A stretch of DNA of 46,953 nt, taken from Candidatus Thioglobus sp. Lineage in GTDB: Bacteria > Pseudomonadota > Gammaproteobacteria > PS1 > Pseudothioglobaceae. The DNA is taken from assembly GCA_018644675.1 (NCBI GenBank), contig JABGQC010000006.1:11104-58056 (forward strand), given 5' to 3'. A program made the translations under genes and the position numbers. Shown one piece after another: positions 8,541 to 17,560 of this stretch. The notes under the pieces are model-generated. The model was not told the origin of the DNA and made no database searches. It saw nothing but the letters and a program-made list of their open reading frames with translations. How positions within the stretch are numbered: the first letter of the stretch is position 1; the number at the start of each line of letters is the position of its first letter.

Positions 8541-10931
8541 ATGAATATTTCAACATCGTGGTTGCGTGAGTGGATTTCTCCTGTTGTTACTGACAAGGTA
8601 CTAGCTGAACAATTAACAATGGCTGGTCTGGAGGTTGATGGTATTGATACTGTTGCACCAGCTTTTAGTAAGGTGGTTGTGGGTCATGTAGTGAGTTGTG
8701 AAAAACATCCAGATGCAGACAAGCTTAATTTATGCCAGGTTGATGTAGGCGAAGCTGAGAATGTGCAAATTATTTGTGGTGCTAAAAATGTGCGCACGGG
8801 CCTTAAAGTAATGGCCGCCCTAGTGGGAGCCAAACTACCGGGTGATTTTAAAATTAAAAAAGCCAAATTGCGTGGTGTTGAGTCGTTCGGCATGATTTGT
8901 TCTGATTCAGAATTAGGCTTGAGTGATTCATCAGATGGTATTGCTGAGCTTGATAATGAAGCGCCAATTGGTCAAAATATTAGAGAATATCTCGATCTTG
9001 ATGATAATATTATTGAATTGGATATTACACCTAATCGTGGCGATTGTTTCTCAGTTTTGGGTGTGGCGCGCGAGGTTAGTGCAAACTACAATATGGCATT
9101 TGTGATGCCTGAGATAGAGGTTAAGACAAAGGGCGCCTCAAGTGTTTCTACTCGTGTTAGCAATACAAAGGCTTGCCCTAAATATTTAACCCGATCTATT
9201 AAGGGTATTGATAATACAGTTCAAACACCTAAATGGATGGCAGACAAACTAACTCGTTCGGGTCAAGCGATTCACTCACCTGTTGTTGATATTACTAACT
9301 ACGTACTCATGGAGCTAGGCCAGCCAATGCATGCATTTGACTTGTCTAGAATTAATGGATCGATTGAGGTTAGAAACGCACATGCTGGTGAAACACTTGA
9401 ACTATTAAATGATTCAACGGTTGAGTTAAAACCAGACACATTGGTAATTGCCGATGAGAGTTCTGTATTGGCTATTGCAGGTGTAATGGGTGGAGAAGCG
9501 AGTTCTACGCAAACAACCACTACAGATATTTTATTAGAAAGCGCATTTTTTGAGCCGGTGTCGCTTGCTGGAAAGGCTAGAAATTATGGTTTGCATACCG
9601 AGTCATCACTACGTTTTGAGCGTGGCGTTGACTTTAACATTACTGAGCTAGCACTTGATCGTGCGGCGCAATTGGTTGTTGAGATTTGCACCCCTCAAGG
9701 GGGTATTGAAAAGAATTGTGGTGAAGTGAGTGATATTACTTCTAGTATTGACGAATCAGCATTACCTGTATTGTCACCCATTACTATTACCAAAGCCAAA
9801 ATCCAGCAGGTTTTGGGCTTTGAGTTAGAAAGCGGCTGGATTGAAGAAAAATTTATCAACCTTGATTTTGAAATAAGCGATAAAACCACTGATTCTTGGA
9901 CAATTATTCCGCCAAGCTTTAGATTTGATATTCGTATTCCTGCAGACTTAATTGAAGAGTTGGCCAGACTATATGGCTATGACAAACTCCCAGTGCAAAA
10001 GCTATCATTAGATGCTAATATCAATGTCATCAAAGAAGCGCAAGTTGATAAGTATGATGTTATGCAAGCTTTAGTGAGTCGAGGTTATCAAGAGGTAATT
10101 ACCTATAGTTTTATCTCTGAAAAGCACCAACAATTAATTGATCCATCAGCTAAAAAAATTAGCCTTTCAAATCCAATTTCTGCAGACATGTCAACCATGC
10201 GTTCTTCGCTTTGGGCTGGGTTGTTACAAACGGTTGAATCTAATCAAAGACGTGGCCATACGGATGCCAAATTCTTCGAAATTGGCCTATGTTTTGATGG
10301 TGTAAAGGCAGATGAGCAGTCTAACAAATTAGCCGGCATTGTATCTGGAAATCGTTTTAATGCACAGTGGTCAGGTGAGACTCAAGCGCTTGATTTCTTT
10401 GATGCTAAAGCCGATCTTGAGTCAATTCTAAGCTTCACTTTGGCAACATTTGATTTTGAAGCGGCTGAGCATCCAGCCTTGCAAAAAGGCCAGAGCGCTA
10501 AAATTAGCCTAGATGGTAAACATGTAGGCTGGATTGGTGCTTTATCGCCAGTAGTACAAAAAGAATTGTCATTGCCTAAATGTTATTTGTATGAGCTAGA
10601 TTTAGCAGTAGCCTTGTCTGGAAAAATTGCTAAATATCAGCCTTTCTCTTCATACCAACAAGCACAGCGAGATATTGCTTTAGTGGTAGATCAAACAACT
10701 TCGGTTGCTCATTTAACAAATGCAATTAATAAGCTAGCTCAAGAGCATTTTGTTGGTGTTAGCTTGTTTGATGTTTATGAAGGCGAGCATGTTGAGCCTG
10801 GCAAGAAGAGTGTTGCACTTAATTTAGTCTATCAGTCATTAGAAGGAACGCTAGCGGATGATGAGGTAAATGCAAAAGTAGATGAAGTATTGGCTGTAAT
10901 GAAAGATCAATTTTCAGCCACACTTCGATAA
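8541..10931 (+). CDS. pheT: Phenylalanyl-tRNA synthetase beta subunit
   Basis: The 796-residue beta subunit. It opens with the N-terminal MNISTSWLREWI segment, an EMAP/OB-type tRNA-binding domain (about residues 40-150, with HPDADKLNLCQVDVG), the B3/B4 editing domain, B5 domains, and a C-terminal ferredoxin-fold anticodon-binding domain (YQQAQRDIALVVD onward). Full length for the family. Its TAA stop overlaps the ihfA ATG by one base, as expected for a coupled operon. Confidence 0.97.
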   Translation: MNISTSWLREWISPVVTDKVLAEQLTMAGLEVDGIDTVAPAFSKVVVGHVVSCEKHPDADKLNLCQVDVGEAENVQIICGAKNVRTGLKVMAALVGAKLPGDFKIKKAKLRGVESFGMICSDSELGLSDSSDGIAELDNEAPIGQNIREYLDLDDNIIELDITPNRGDCFSVLGVAREVSANYNMAFVMPEIEVKTKGASSVSTRVSNTKACPKYLTRSIKGIDNTVQTPKWMADKLTRSGQAIHSPVVDITNYVLMELGQPMHAFDLSRINGSIEVRNAHAGETLELLNDSTVELKPDTLVIADESSVLAIAGVMGGEASSTQTTTTDILLESAFFEPVSLAGKARNYGLHTESSLRFERGVDFNITELALDRAAQLVVEICTPQGGIEKNCGEVSDITSSIDESALPVLSPITITKAKIQQVLGFELESGWIEEKFINLDFEISDKTTDSWTIIPPSFRFDIRIPADLIEELARLYGYDKLPVQKLSLDANINVIKEAQVDKYDVMQALVSRGYQEVITYSFISEKHQQLIDPSAKKISLSNPISADMSTMRSSLWAGLLQTVESNQRRGHTDAKFFEIGLCFDGVKADEQSNKLAGIVSGNRFNAQWSGETQALDFFDAKADLESILSFTLATFDFEAAEHPALQKGQSAKISLDGKHVGWIGALSPVVQKELSLPKCYLYELDLAVALSGKIAKYQPFSSYQQAQRDIALVVDQTTSVAHLTNAINKLAQEHFVGVSLFDVYEGEHVEPGKKSVALNLVYQSLEGTLADDEVNAKVDEVLAVMKDQFSATLR

Positions 10932-11215
10932 TGTCGCTTAGTAAAAAAGACATTGCTGATGAGCTGGTGCGTGAAGTAGGTATGTCGCACGCACAAGCTT
11001 TGCAATTAACCAATGATTTTTTTAATCAGATTCAAGCCACACTTGCCTCAGGCGAAGAAGTTAAGTTATCTAGTTTTGGTAATTTTATGACTAGAGAAAA
11101 AGCAGCTCGCCCTGGTAGAAATCCTAAAACAGGTGAATCGGTAGAAATATCAGCTCGTAAAGTGGTGAGCTTTAAAGCAGGACCCAAGCTCAAAAAACTT
11201 ACCCAAGCGGGTTAG
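10931..11215 (+). CDS. ihfA: Integration host factor alpha subunit
   Basis: A 94-residue DNABII protein that with IhfB bends DNA sharply in recombination, replication and transcription. Visible family marks are KKDIADELV near the start, SSFGNFMTREKAARPGRNPKTG (the beta-arm with the intercalating proline) and VVSFKAGPKLK at the end. Its position right after pheT is the same as in E. coli. It is convergent with the next gene, and the two stop codons abut with no spacer. Confidence 0.96.
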   Translation: MSLSKKDIADELVREVGMSHAQALQLTNDFFNQIQATLASGEEVKLSSFGNFMTREKAARPGRNPKTGESVEISARKVVSFKAGPKLKKLTQAG

Positions 11216-11686
11216 TTAATCACTAATAGCGTTCATAAAACCCTTTAAAACCGGCATAACCTTGTCAACAATCTGCTGATTTTTTTCAGAATTATTAACA
11301 TGTCCTTCAATAATCTTTTGCGTATCTAGCAAGGTTGTTTGGTAGTCTTCATCAAGTTCAAAATTGATAAAATAAAAGCCTTTGGCTTTGTCTCTCACCG
11401 ATCTAACGGATAAAAAATCAGTTTCCCAAGCAAGCTCAGCTGTATATACCGCATTAGATTCTGTCGTGTCTTTTTGCAACAGAATGAGAGTATTGCCAAA
11501 ATGAAAAATAAAGTGATTAGCACCGCAACTTGAAGCTGGGCTAGTGGTTAGCTCACCACTTTCTAGTGCATCAGCAATTTGCTTTAGTTGAGTATTATTG
11601 AGCTGAATATATTTAGCATCTAAATAGGCATCAATATTGGTATCTGGATGGTTATTTTTAATATATTCAACTAACTTATTTAGCAT
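11216..11686 (-). CDS. Hypothetical soluble protein
   Basis: A 156-residue protein I do not recognise. It has no signal peptide or transmembrane segment. The N-terminal 60 residues look helical with a YLDAKYIQLNNTQLKQIADALESGEL stretch that resembles a small regulatory or adaptor helix bundle; the middle (HFIFHFGNTLILLQKD) looks like paired beta strands, and the C-terminus is helical and acidic. Two cysteine-free halves flank a single CG pair near residue 54. It ends exactly next to the ihfA stop, convergent with it, and is transcribed alone. Confidence 0.7.
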   Translation of the reverse strand: MLNKLVEYIKNNHPDTNIDAYLDAKYIQLNNTQLKQIADALESGELTTSPASSCGANHFIFHFGNTLILLQKDTTESNAVYTAELAWETDFLSVRSVRDKAKGFYFINFELDEDYQTTLLDTQKIIEGHVNNSEKNQQIVDKVMPVLKGFMNAISD

Positions 11687-11753
11687 GTGGACTCTGTTTG
11701 TAAATTAAAGAGCCGTATTATACCTAATTACGATTTTATCGCTAGACTGCTGT

Positions 11754-12830
11754 TTAGCGCTGATCTAATGAGTCGGCGTATTTAATGGCATAGACATCAA
11801 AGATGCTAATGGCCATTGCAGCAATAATAGGCCCAATAAACAAACCTAAAATACCAAATTGAATGATACCGGCCAGTGTTGATAATACCGTGATTAGTGT
11901 GTGATCAAGAGCGCTAGATTGATGAGCGGTTTTAGTGAATTTTTGAATGATTAATGGTCTGATGAAGTTATCAATAATAGTGCCAATGAATAGCGCGCCA
12001 AATAAAACAATGATTAATGCGTCTGTTGTTTGTCCTTGAGTATAAAGATAAATGCTCAGTGGTAGCCAGATAATCAAACCACCCAAGACTGGAATAAAGC
12101 TAGCAAGCGCCATGGCGATACCAAAATATAAGACTGGTAAGCCCACTATCATTACAGCAATAGAGAAAACCACACCTTGTAAAATGGCGATACTAAAGAC
12201 ACTGCCTACAAGTGTAATAGAAAGACTTGAAAATTGTTTCAGTAAAATATCATCCAAGTAATTTTCCAAAGGGGAAAGATTTTTAAGACGTTTAATAATG
12301 CTCTTGCCATCAATATAAAAATAGTAAAGTGCAAAAACACTAACAATCAAAAAGAATACAAAATCTGAGGATAGTGACAAAATACTACCCAAAACAGCGA
12401 TAGAAAAATCTTTAACATTAAGCAAAATTCCCTCTAAATTGTTATTGATTGTTGTGCTAAGTGTTAGCTTAATTGACTCAGAAAAAGGTAAGCCTGATAG
12501 GGTTTGCTCAAGTATTTGGCGACTTTTCTCAAGGCTAAATCCGGTGTTAATGGTTTGAATGAGTGTAGATACTTCAAGGCCACTAATTAGCAAAATATAG
12601 CTCAGTGGCAAGATTAAGATTGTAGTTACTAAAAAAGTCATTAACAGTGCACTGCTAGCAGCCGACCAGCGTTGCTTAAGTTTGCTGTATTGAGATGAGG
12701 TTGCAATAGCAATTAAAAGTGCTAAGAATAAAGCTGGCAAGAAGGGGGTGAATAGCCAAATAAGCCCGCCAATGGCTAAGAGTAATAAGCTCAGCATAAA
12801 TCCATGTTCATAAGGTGCTGGTCGATTCAT
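11754..12830 (-). CDS. AI-2E family (PerM/YdiK-like) membrane permease
   Basis: About 358 residues with two N-terminal hydrophobic helices, a long extramembrane middle part, and a dense C-terminal block of helices containing the conserved FIPVLGGLIIWLPLSIYL and FIDNFIRPLIIQ-like (IIDNFIRPLIIQKF) segments of the AI-2E/UPF0118 family. Family members export varied small molecules or ions, and the substrate cannot be predicted. I start it at MNRPAPYEHGF (12830) because the longer frame begins inside the upstream gene without a ribosome-binding site. It almost touches the NIF3-like gene upstream, so both are probably in one operon. Confidence 0.88.
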   Translation of the reverse strand: MNRPAPYEHGFMLSLLLLAIGGLIWLFTPFLPALFLALLIAIATSSQYSKLKQRWSAASSALLMTFLVTTILILPLSYILLISGLEVSTLIQTINTGFSLEKSRQILEQTLSGLPFSESIKLTLSTTINNNLEGILLNVKDFSIAVLGSILSLSSDFVFFLIVSVFALYYFYIDGKSIIKRLKNLSPLENYLDDILLKQFSSLSITLVGSVFSIAILQGVVFSIAVMIVGLPVLYFGIAMALASFIPVLGGLIIWLPLSIYLYTQGQTTDALIIVLFGALFIGTIIDNFIRPLIIQKFTKTAHQSSALDHTLITVLSTLAGIIQFGILGLFIGPIIAAMAISIFDVYAIKYADSLDQR

Positions 12831-12831
12831 T

Positions 12832-13149
12832 TTATTGATTCTCCATCTTAAACACGCTATAAGCCACTTGCTCGTATGGGTGGGCAAATTTCATTGCTTT
12901 AATGGCCAGATCAAGATTATCATCAACGCACATCATTTCAACTTTGTACTCTTCTATTGCTTCTAGCTCATCCAGTAGACCAATGGTGGGATTGGCGCCT
13001 TTGACCGGTTTGAACTGCCCTATGCCTGTGGTTTGCCAGGCGCAACTTTCATAATTACTAAACTGCCCAGCACCAGCGTCAAACATAGCATTTTTCACAA
13101 TCTCTAGGTCGGCTTCCGGCACATAAAAACTAATTTGGTACATGTTCAA
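12832..13149 (-). CDS. NIF3-like/YqfO-like PII-fold domain protein
   Basis: A 105-residue protein starting MNMYQISFYVPEADLEIVK and ending with the KFAHPYEQVAYSVFKMEN motif. This matches the stand-alone CutA/PII-like domain found as an insert in NIF3 family (YqfO) proteins. The conserved G-AG-(Q)F-NYE-C-W pattern (residues 25-40) is clear. Biochemical role is unknown for the family. The first or third codon could be the start. It overlaps the AlkD-like gene by 20 bases and is followed by the AI-2E gene. Confidence 0.8.
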   Translation of the reverse strand: MNMYQISFYVPEADLEIVKNAMFDAGAGQFSNYESCAWQTTGIGQFKPVKGANPTIGLLDELEAIEEYKVEMMCVDDNLDLAIKAMKFAHPYEQVAYSVFKMENQ

Positions 13150-13849
13150 AAATTCCTTTTAAATACGCTTTTCGCTCTATTTCAGCCATGCGTTCAATGG
13201 CATATCTTAAAGTAGTTCTGGGTAGTTGTGCATAATTTTCTCGCAAGAAGGCTTTGCAGGTGTTTTGGTCTTTTTTATAAACCTCTCTAAGCATCCAGCC
13301 CACCGCTTTATGGATTAGATCGTGAGAGTCTGTTAATAATATTTTACTAATATCAAGTGTAGGGCTAAAAACACCTTGTTTAATAAAGGCAAAAGTTGCC
13401 ACAATGGCAATGCGCCTTTCCCATAGATTTGTTGATGCTGCAAATTTAAACAGTAAGGGTAGTTTTGCAGGGTTCTGATAGAGGAAGTCACCCACCACTT
13501 GTGGTGTACTATAATCAACCAAATCCCAGTTATTAGCGGCGCTAATACGACTAAGATAATAATCAAAAACCGGTGTTTTATCGCCTGCTTGATATTTGTA
13601 AACCAAGATGATTAAACCACAGTAACGCACCTCGTGAATGGGGCTGGATAGTAGTATGTCAATTTCTGAGTAAGTAATAGATCGAAAATAGTGCTTGGCA
13701 ATTTGTCGAATTTTAGGTACGCGAACACCGATAAAAAGATCAAACTCACTATATTGGCCTACGCCAGTTTTAAAATAATACTCATTTTGTTTTTTGCGCT
13801 CAGCAGTAGCGAAAGATTTGAGTTGTGCGGTAACTTCTTGGGCGCTCAT
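13130..13849 (-). CDS. DNA alkylation repair protein (AlkD-like HEAT-repeat glycosylase)
   Basis: A 239-residue, probably all-helical protein. The VRVPKIRQIAKHYF segment, the EVRYCGLIIL repeat, the NNWDLVDYSTPQVVGDFL motif with the conserved Trp-Asp pair, and WERRIAIVATFAFI match the AlkD family of DNA glycosylases that remove bulky N3/N7-alkyl purines. It is the first gene of a three-gene minus-strand run and is divergent from msrA, with 41 bases between the starts. Confidence 0.86.
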   Translation of the reverse strand: MSAQEVTAQLKSFATAERKKQNEYYFKTGVGQYSEFDLFIGVRVPKIRQIAKHYFRSITYSEIDILLSSPIHEVRYCGLIILVYKYQAGDKTPVFDYYLSRISAANNWDLVDYSTPQVVGDFLYQNPAKLPLLFKFAASTNLWERRIAIVATFAFIKQGVFSPTLDISKILLTDSHDLIHKAVGWMLREVYKKDQNTCKAFLRENYAQLPRTTLRYAIERMAEIERKAYLKGIFEHVPN

Positions 13850-13890
13850 CGGCTATACTATTATTTTTAAAATGAATCGTTTAATCATAC

Positions 13891-14397
13891 ATGCAAACAG
13901 CTTATTTCGCCGGTGGATGTTTTTGGTGCGTTGAAGCAGTCTTTCAACGCATTGATGGCGTGCTTGGTGTGGAGTCTGGCTATTGCAATGGGCTTACTCA
14001 AAACCCTAGCTACTCAGATATTTGCACCGGATCAACAGGGCATGCTGAAGTGGTGAAGATGAGTTTTGATGAAACCAAGGTGAGTTTTAAGCAGTTATTA
14101 AAAGTATTTTTTGCCACGCACGATGCCACAACGCTAAATCAACAAGGGAATGACAAAGGTACGCAATACCGCTCCGCTGTGTTTTATGTAAATGCTAAGC
14201 AGAAAGATTTGGCAAGGCAGCATATTCAAATATTGGGTGCTGATATTGTGACCGAGGTAAGTGCTTTGGATGTTTTTTATCCAGCAGAAAAGTATCATCA
14301 AAACTATTTTAATAACAATTCTGAGCAATCATATTGCCAACTGTTAATTGCACCCAAACTAGATAAATATTTCACCCAAGGAGGTGCTAATGAATGA
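13891..14397 (+). CDS. msrA: Peptide methionine-S-sulfoxide reductase MsrA
   Basis: Reduces methionine-S-sulfoxide in oxidised proteins, usually via thioredoxin. The 168-residue product begins almost directly with the active-site GGCFWCVEAVFQ motif (catalytic first Cys), followed by GVESGYCNG and the GNDKGTQYRSAVFY motif. A later Cys in SYCQL may serve as resolving cysteine. No signal peptide, so cytoplasmic. Its last codons contain the ribosome-binding site and start of the next gene. Confidence 0.95.
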   Translation: MQTAYFAGGCFWCVEAVFQRIDGVLGVESGYCNGLTQNPSYSDICTGSTGHAEVVKMSFDETKVSFKQLLKVFFATHDATTLNQQGNDKGTQYRSAVFYVNAKQKDLARQHIQILGADIVTEVSALDVFYPAEKYHQNYFNNNSEQSYCQLLIAPKLDKYFTQGGANE

Positions 14398-15130
14398 TCA
14401 AGATTTATTAAGATATTCTCGCCAAATCATGTTGCACCAAATTGACGTTGAGGGACAGCAGAAAATATTGGATTCCACCATGTTGTTAATCGGCATGGGT
14501 GGCTTAGGATCGCCCAGTGCGCTATATTTGGCAGCAGCAGGTGTCGGACATCTGGTAATTGCTGATTTTGATAAGGTTGAAATCTCTAATCTTCAGCGTC
14601 AAGTGATCCATCACACACCTGATATTGGCAAGTATAAAGTGGACTCTGCTAAGGATAAAATGTTGGCCATTAATCCAGATATTAAAATAACCACGATTAA
14701 AAATCTTGATGAAGACAATCTTAATGCTTGGGTATCTATGGCAAACGTAGTATTAGATGGTACGGATAATTTTGAGACGCGATTTAAGATTAATGCTGCG
14801 TGTGTGCAGGAAAAAGTAGCACTGGTTTCAGCTGCCGTTATTCGTTTTGAGGGGCAGCTATCGGTCTTTAAAGGTTACGAGCCAGATCAGCCTTGCTATC
14901 AATGCTTGTATAGTAAAGAAGGCGAGAATAATGAAAATTGTACAGAAAATGGCATTCTTGCACCTGTTGCAGGTGTAATGGGAACGTTGCAAGCACTTCA
15001 AGCGCTCAAGGTGGTGTTGAATCTTGGCGATCAACTGATTGGTCAACTGATGATTATGGACGCTTTAAATCTTGATTTTAGAACAGTAAAAATTAGTAAA
15101 GATAAGCACTGTCCAATTTGCCAGACTTAA
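14390..15130 (+). CDS. moeB: E1-like adenylyltransferase (MoeB/ThiF type)
   Basis: Activates the C-terminal glycine of a ubiquitin-like sulfur carrier (MoaD or ThiS) by adenylation. The 246-residue protein has RYSRQIML near the start, the ATP-binding GMGGLGS motif (about residues 35-41), NLQRQV, the DGTDNFETR motif with the key Asp, and two zinc CxxC pairs (CYQC and CPIC near the end). I choose ATG 14390 because AAGGAGGTG sits eight bases before it; a GTG at 14384 lies inside that site. MoeB and ThiF cannot be told apart here, and no thiS or moaD is adjacent. Confidence 0.85.
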   Translation: MNDQDLLRYSRQIMLHQIDVEGQQKILDSTMLLIGMGGLGSPSALYLAAAGVGHLVIADFDKVEISNLQRQVIHHTPDIGKYKVDSAKDKMLAINPDIKITTIKNLDEDNLNAWVSMANVVLDGTDNFETRFKINAACVQEKVALVSAAVIRFEGQLSVFKGYEPDQPCYQCLYSKEGENNENCTENGILAPVAGVMGTLQALQALKVVLNLGDQLIGQLMIMDALNLDFRTVKISKDKHCPICQT

Positions 15131-15193
15131 TCAAATAAGTACACACAGGAGAAAATAAATCTAGATAAATTAGGATAATTTTTTGATAAAAAA

Positions 15194-15303
15194 TGGATTA
15201 TTGATAGACATCGCTGTATAATTGCTCAAATTATAAATTTTATTGTTTAAAGTGTTTTTTAGTTGTAGACCTTTACAGCGGATACTTTAAGATTTTCTAG
15301 GAG
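15194..15303 (+). promoter_or_regulatory. Promoter and folded leader of the 60-residue protein
   Basis: A TATAAT at 15217-15222 is the best -10 box, with a poor -35 (TGGATT, 17-base spacer). The roughly 80-base leader can close a stem TTAAAGT (15247-15253) with ACTTTAA (15284-15290), holding a smaller TGTA/TACA stem inside, and ends just before the TAGGAG ribosome-binding site. A long structured leader in front of a tiny gene may stabilise or regulate its mRNA. Confidence 0.45.
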
Positions 15304-15309
15304 TAAATT

Positions 15310-15492
15310 ATGAGCGGACAAATGCAAAGACCTGCAGTTCCTACAGGTGTAGTGGGTAAAGAAGGTTTCAGAGTTACAACAACTCAAAAAACTGTAGATG
15401 GTAAAGTACCTGCAGGTTTTCACGTTGGTTACACAACTGAATGGGATTCAGTGCAAACAGAAGTTCCATACCAAACGCCTAAGAAGCCATAA
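15310..15492 (+). CDS. Conserved-looking 60-residue orphan protein
   Basis: I do not recognise this family. The 60-residue product starts MSGQMQRPAVPTGVVGKEGF and ends YQTPKKP. It has no cysteine, signal peptide or membrane segment; it is rich in Thr, Val, Gly and Pro and probably forms strands or is partly disordered. Coding is supported by a TAGGAG site nine bases upstream, a clear promoter and leader, and a very strong private terminator, a layout typical of an abundant small protein. It is monocistronic between moeB and glyA. Confidence 0.75.
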   Translation: MSGQMQRPAVPTGVVGKEGFRVTTTQKTVDGKVPAGFHVGYTTEWDSVQTEVPYQTPKKP

Positions 15493-15514
15493 TTTTTAAA
15501 TAAATTATTGTTAT

Positions 15515-15552
15515 AAAAGCCGCAAACTGAGCAATTAGTTTGCGGCTTTTTT
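15515..15552 (+). terminator. Strong intrinsic terminator of the 60-residue gene
   Basis: A 14-bp perfect stem AAAAGCCGCAAACT / AGTTTGCGGCTTTT with the loop GAGCAATT, followed by two more T residues. It starts 22 bases after the stop codon. It is one of the two strongest terminators in the window. Confidence 0.93.
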
Positions 15553-15580
15553 AATGTTTAGCCGTTTTTAGGTAATTATT

Positions 15581-15749
15581 AAAATTTGCTATATTTTTGA
15601 TCACTCCATCCCAAGGTGTTTGTTTTTATGGCGCTACAAGGTTTAAAAGCTAAAAAACAGCCTTTTTAATTAATTTTTTGAGCAAATTTAAGCCTTTTAG
15701 GCGCAGTATTTGATTGATTTTAATAATTTCCTAAATTTTTAAAATTAGG
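15581..15749. repeat. Dispersed intergenic repeat, degenerate copy 3
   Basis: In the 283-base gap before glyA, an AAAATTT block at 15581, shared words with copy 2 (ATGGCG, ACAAGGTTT, CTAAAAAACAG), a GAGC followed by the small hairpin GCCTTTTAGGC (15692-15702), the tail TATTTGATTGATTTT, and a closing near-palindrome CCTAAATTTTTAAAATTAGG (15730-15749) appear in the same order as in the copy at 35875-36075. Alignment was by eye and needs a computed comparison. The glyA promoter must lie in or just after it. Confidence 0.4.
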
Positions 15750-15835
15750 CGCTGACTTTTGTCAATAGATTACTGTTTGTGAGTTAAAATTATCATCTTA
15801 AATCTAAGTAAAAATATTAAAAAAAGGAGAGAATT

Positions 15836-17089
15836 ATGTTTAATAGATCCCAAACTTTAGCTAAAGCAGATCGTGAAATTTCTGATGCGATTGTTGCAGA
15901 AGTGGCACGTCAAGAAGCACATATTGAGCTGATTGCCAGTGAAAACTACACTTCACCTGCGGTGATGGAAGCTCAAGGCTCTCAATTAACTAATAAGTAC
16001 GCTGAAGGCTATCCTGGAAAACGTTATTATGGTGGTTGTGAGCATGTTGATGTGGTTGAGCAATTAGCCATTGATCGTGCTAAAGAGTTGTTTGGTGCAG
16101 ATTATGCAAACGTGCAGCCACATTCTGGAAGCCAAGCTAACGCCGCAGTATTTCAGGCGTTATTGGTGCCGGGTGATACTATTTTAGGTATGAGCCTTGC
16201 ACACGGTGGCCATCTTACTCATGGCGCTGCACCTTCTTTTTCTGGCAAAAACTTCAATGCCATTCAGTATGGCTTAGATGAAAGCACTGGCGAGATTGAT
16301 TACACTCAAGTAGAAGCGTTGGCCAAAGAGCATCAGCCAAAAATGATTATTGCTGGTTTTTCAGCTTACTCGCGCGTGGTTGATTGGCAACGATTTAGAG
16401 ATATTGCAGACTCAATTGATGCCTACTTAATGGTAGATATGGCGCACGTTGCCGGCTTAATTGCAACGGGTGAGTACCCATCCCCAGTAGGCATTGCTGA
16501 CGTTACTACCACTACAACACATAAAACCTTGCGCGGCCCTCGTGGTGGCTTAATCTTGGCCAAAGCTAATGAGGCTATTGAAAAGAAACTTAATTCGGCG
16601 ATTTTCCCAGGTATTCAAGGTGGCCCATTGATGCATATTATTGCAGCCAAAGCGGTGTGCTTTAAAGAGGCAATGAGTGATGAGTACATTGCTTATCAAA
16701 AGCAAGTTAAAGTTAATGCGCAAGCGATGGCTAATACCTTTATTGAGCGTGGTTTTGACGTTGTATCTGGTGGTACAGATGATCATTTATTCTTAGTGAG
16801 TTTTATTGATCAAGGCTTAACTGGTAAAGCAGTTGACGCTGCCTTGGGCAGTGCGCACATCACCGTTAACATGAATGCAGTACCTAACGATCCGCAATCG
16901 CCATTTGTAACCAGTGGTATTCGTGTGGGTACGCCTGCTGTGACCACGCGTGGGTTTGGTGAAGCTGAGTGTCGTGACCTTGCTTCTTGGATGTGCGATA
17001 TTTGTGATGAGCTTGATAATCAATCAGTGATTGATGAGGTTAAAGTAAAGGTTGCTGAGGTTTGCGCCAAGCATCCAGTTTACAAGTAG
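15836..17089 (+). CDS. glyA: Serine hydroxymethyltransferase
   Basis: PLP enzyme converting serine and tetrahydrofolate to glycine and methylene-tetrahydrofolate, the main source of one-carbon units. The 417-residue protein has [10 protein letters not shown], the Gly-rich [11 protein letters not shown] segment, HSGSQAN, and the PLP-lysine motif [14 protein letters not shown]. Length equals the E. coli enzyme. An AAAGGAGAG site precedes the ATG. It leads glyA-nrdR-radA. Confidence 0.98.
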   Translation: MFNRSQTLAKADREISDAIVAEVARQEAHIELIASENYTSPAVMEAQGSQLTNKYAEGYPGKRYYGGCEHVDVVEQLAIDRAKELFGADYANVQPHSGSQANAAVFQALLVPGDTILGMSLAHGGHLTHGAAPSFSGKNFNAIQYGLDESTGEIDYTQVEALAKEHQPKMIIAGFSAYSRVVDWQRFRDIADSIDAYLMVDMAHVAGLIATGEYPSPVGIADVTTTTTHKTLRGPRGGLILAKANEAIEKKLNSAIFPGIQGGPLMHIIAAKAVCFKEAMSDEYIAYQKQVKVNAQAMANTFIERGFDVVSGGTDDHLFLVSFIDQGLTGKAVDAALGSAHITVNMNAVPNDPQSPFVTSGIRVGTPAVTTRGFGEAECRDLASWMCDICDELDNQSVIDEVKVKVAEVCAKHPVYK

Positions 17090-17107
17090 TATTATTTAAG
17101 GGGGAGA

Positions 17108-17560
17108 ATGCGCTGTCCATTTTGTCAGTCTGACGACACCAAAGTATTAGATACGCGCCTGATTGACGATGGCTCGCAAGTGCGTAGACGTCGTGAATGT
17201 ACCTCTTGTGGTGAACGCTACTCAACCCGTGAAACGGTTGACCTTAATTTGCCACGGCTGATTAAAAGCGATGAATCTCGAGAGCTGTTCAGCGAGGAAA
17301 AACTTCGTTCTGGCTTATTGAAAGCTCTAGAAAAACGCCCGGTAAAAACCTCACAAATTGAAACTTCCATTGCGCGTATTTCTCGCAAACTTATGACACA
17401 AGCAGAGCGTGAAGTGCCTTCAGCCAAAATTGGTGAATGGGTTATGGAGGAATTAAAAGCACTAGATGAAGTGGCTTACATTCGCTTTGCATCGGTTTAT
17501 CGTCAATTTCAAGATATCGAAGCTTTTAAAAATGAGATTGAAAAGCTCATGAAAAAGTAG
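17108..17560 (+). CDS. nrdR: Transcriptional repressor NrdR
   Basis: Represses ribonucleotide reductase genes in response to dATP/ATP. The 150-residue product has an N-terminal zinc ribbon ([13 protein letters not shown] with C3 and C6, and [12 protein letters not shown]) followed by an ATP-cone domain ([19 protein letters not shown] onward). It begins 18 bases after glyA with a GGGGAG site. The stop overlaps the radA GTG by one base. Confidence 0.97.
   Translation: MRCPFCQSDDTKVLDTRLIDDGSQVRRRRECTSCGERYSTRETVDLNLPRLIKSDESRELFSEEKLRSGLLKALEKRPVKTSQIETSIARISRKLMTQAEREVPSAKIGEWVMEELKALDEVAYIRFASVYRQFQDIEAFKNEIEKLMKK

Noticed and set aside
15553-15835. A glycine riboswitch ahead of glyA
   Set aside because: No conserved glycine aptamer core was visible; the gap is AT-rich and resembles the dispersed repeat.
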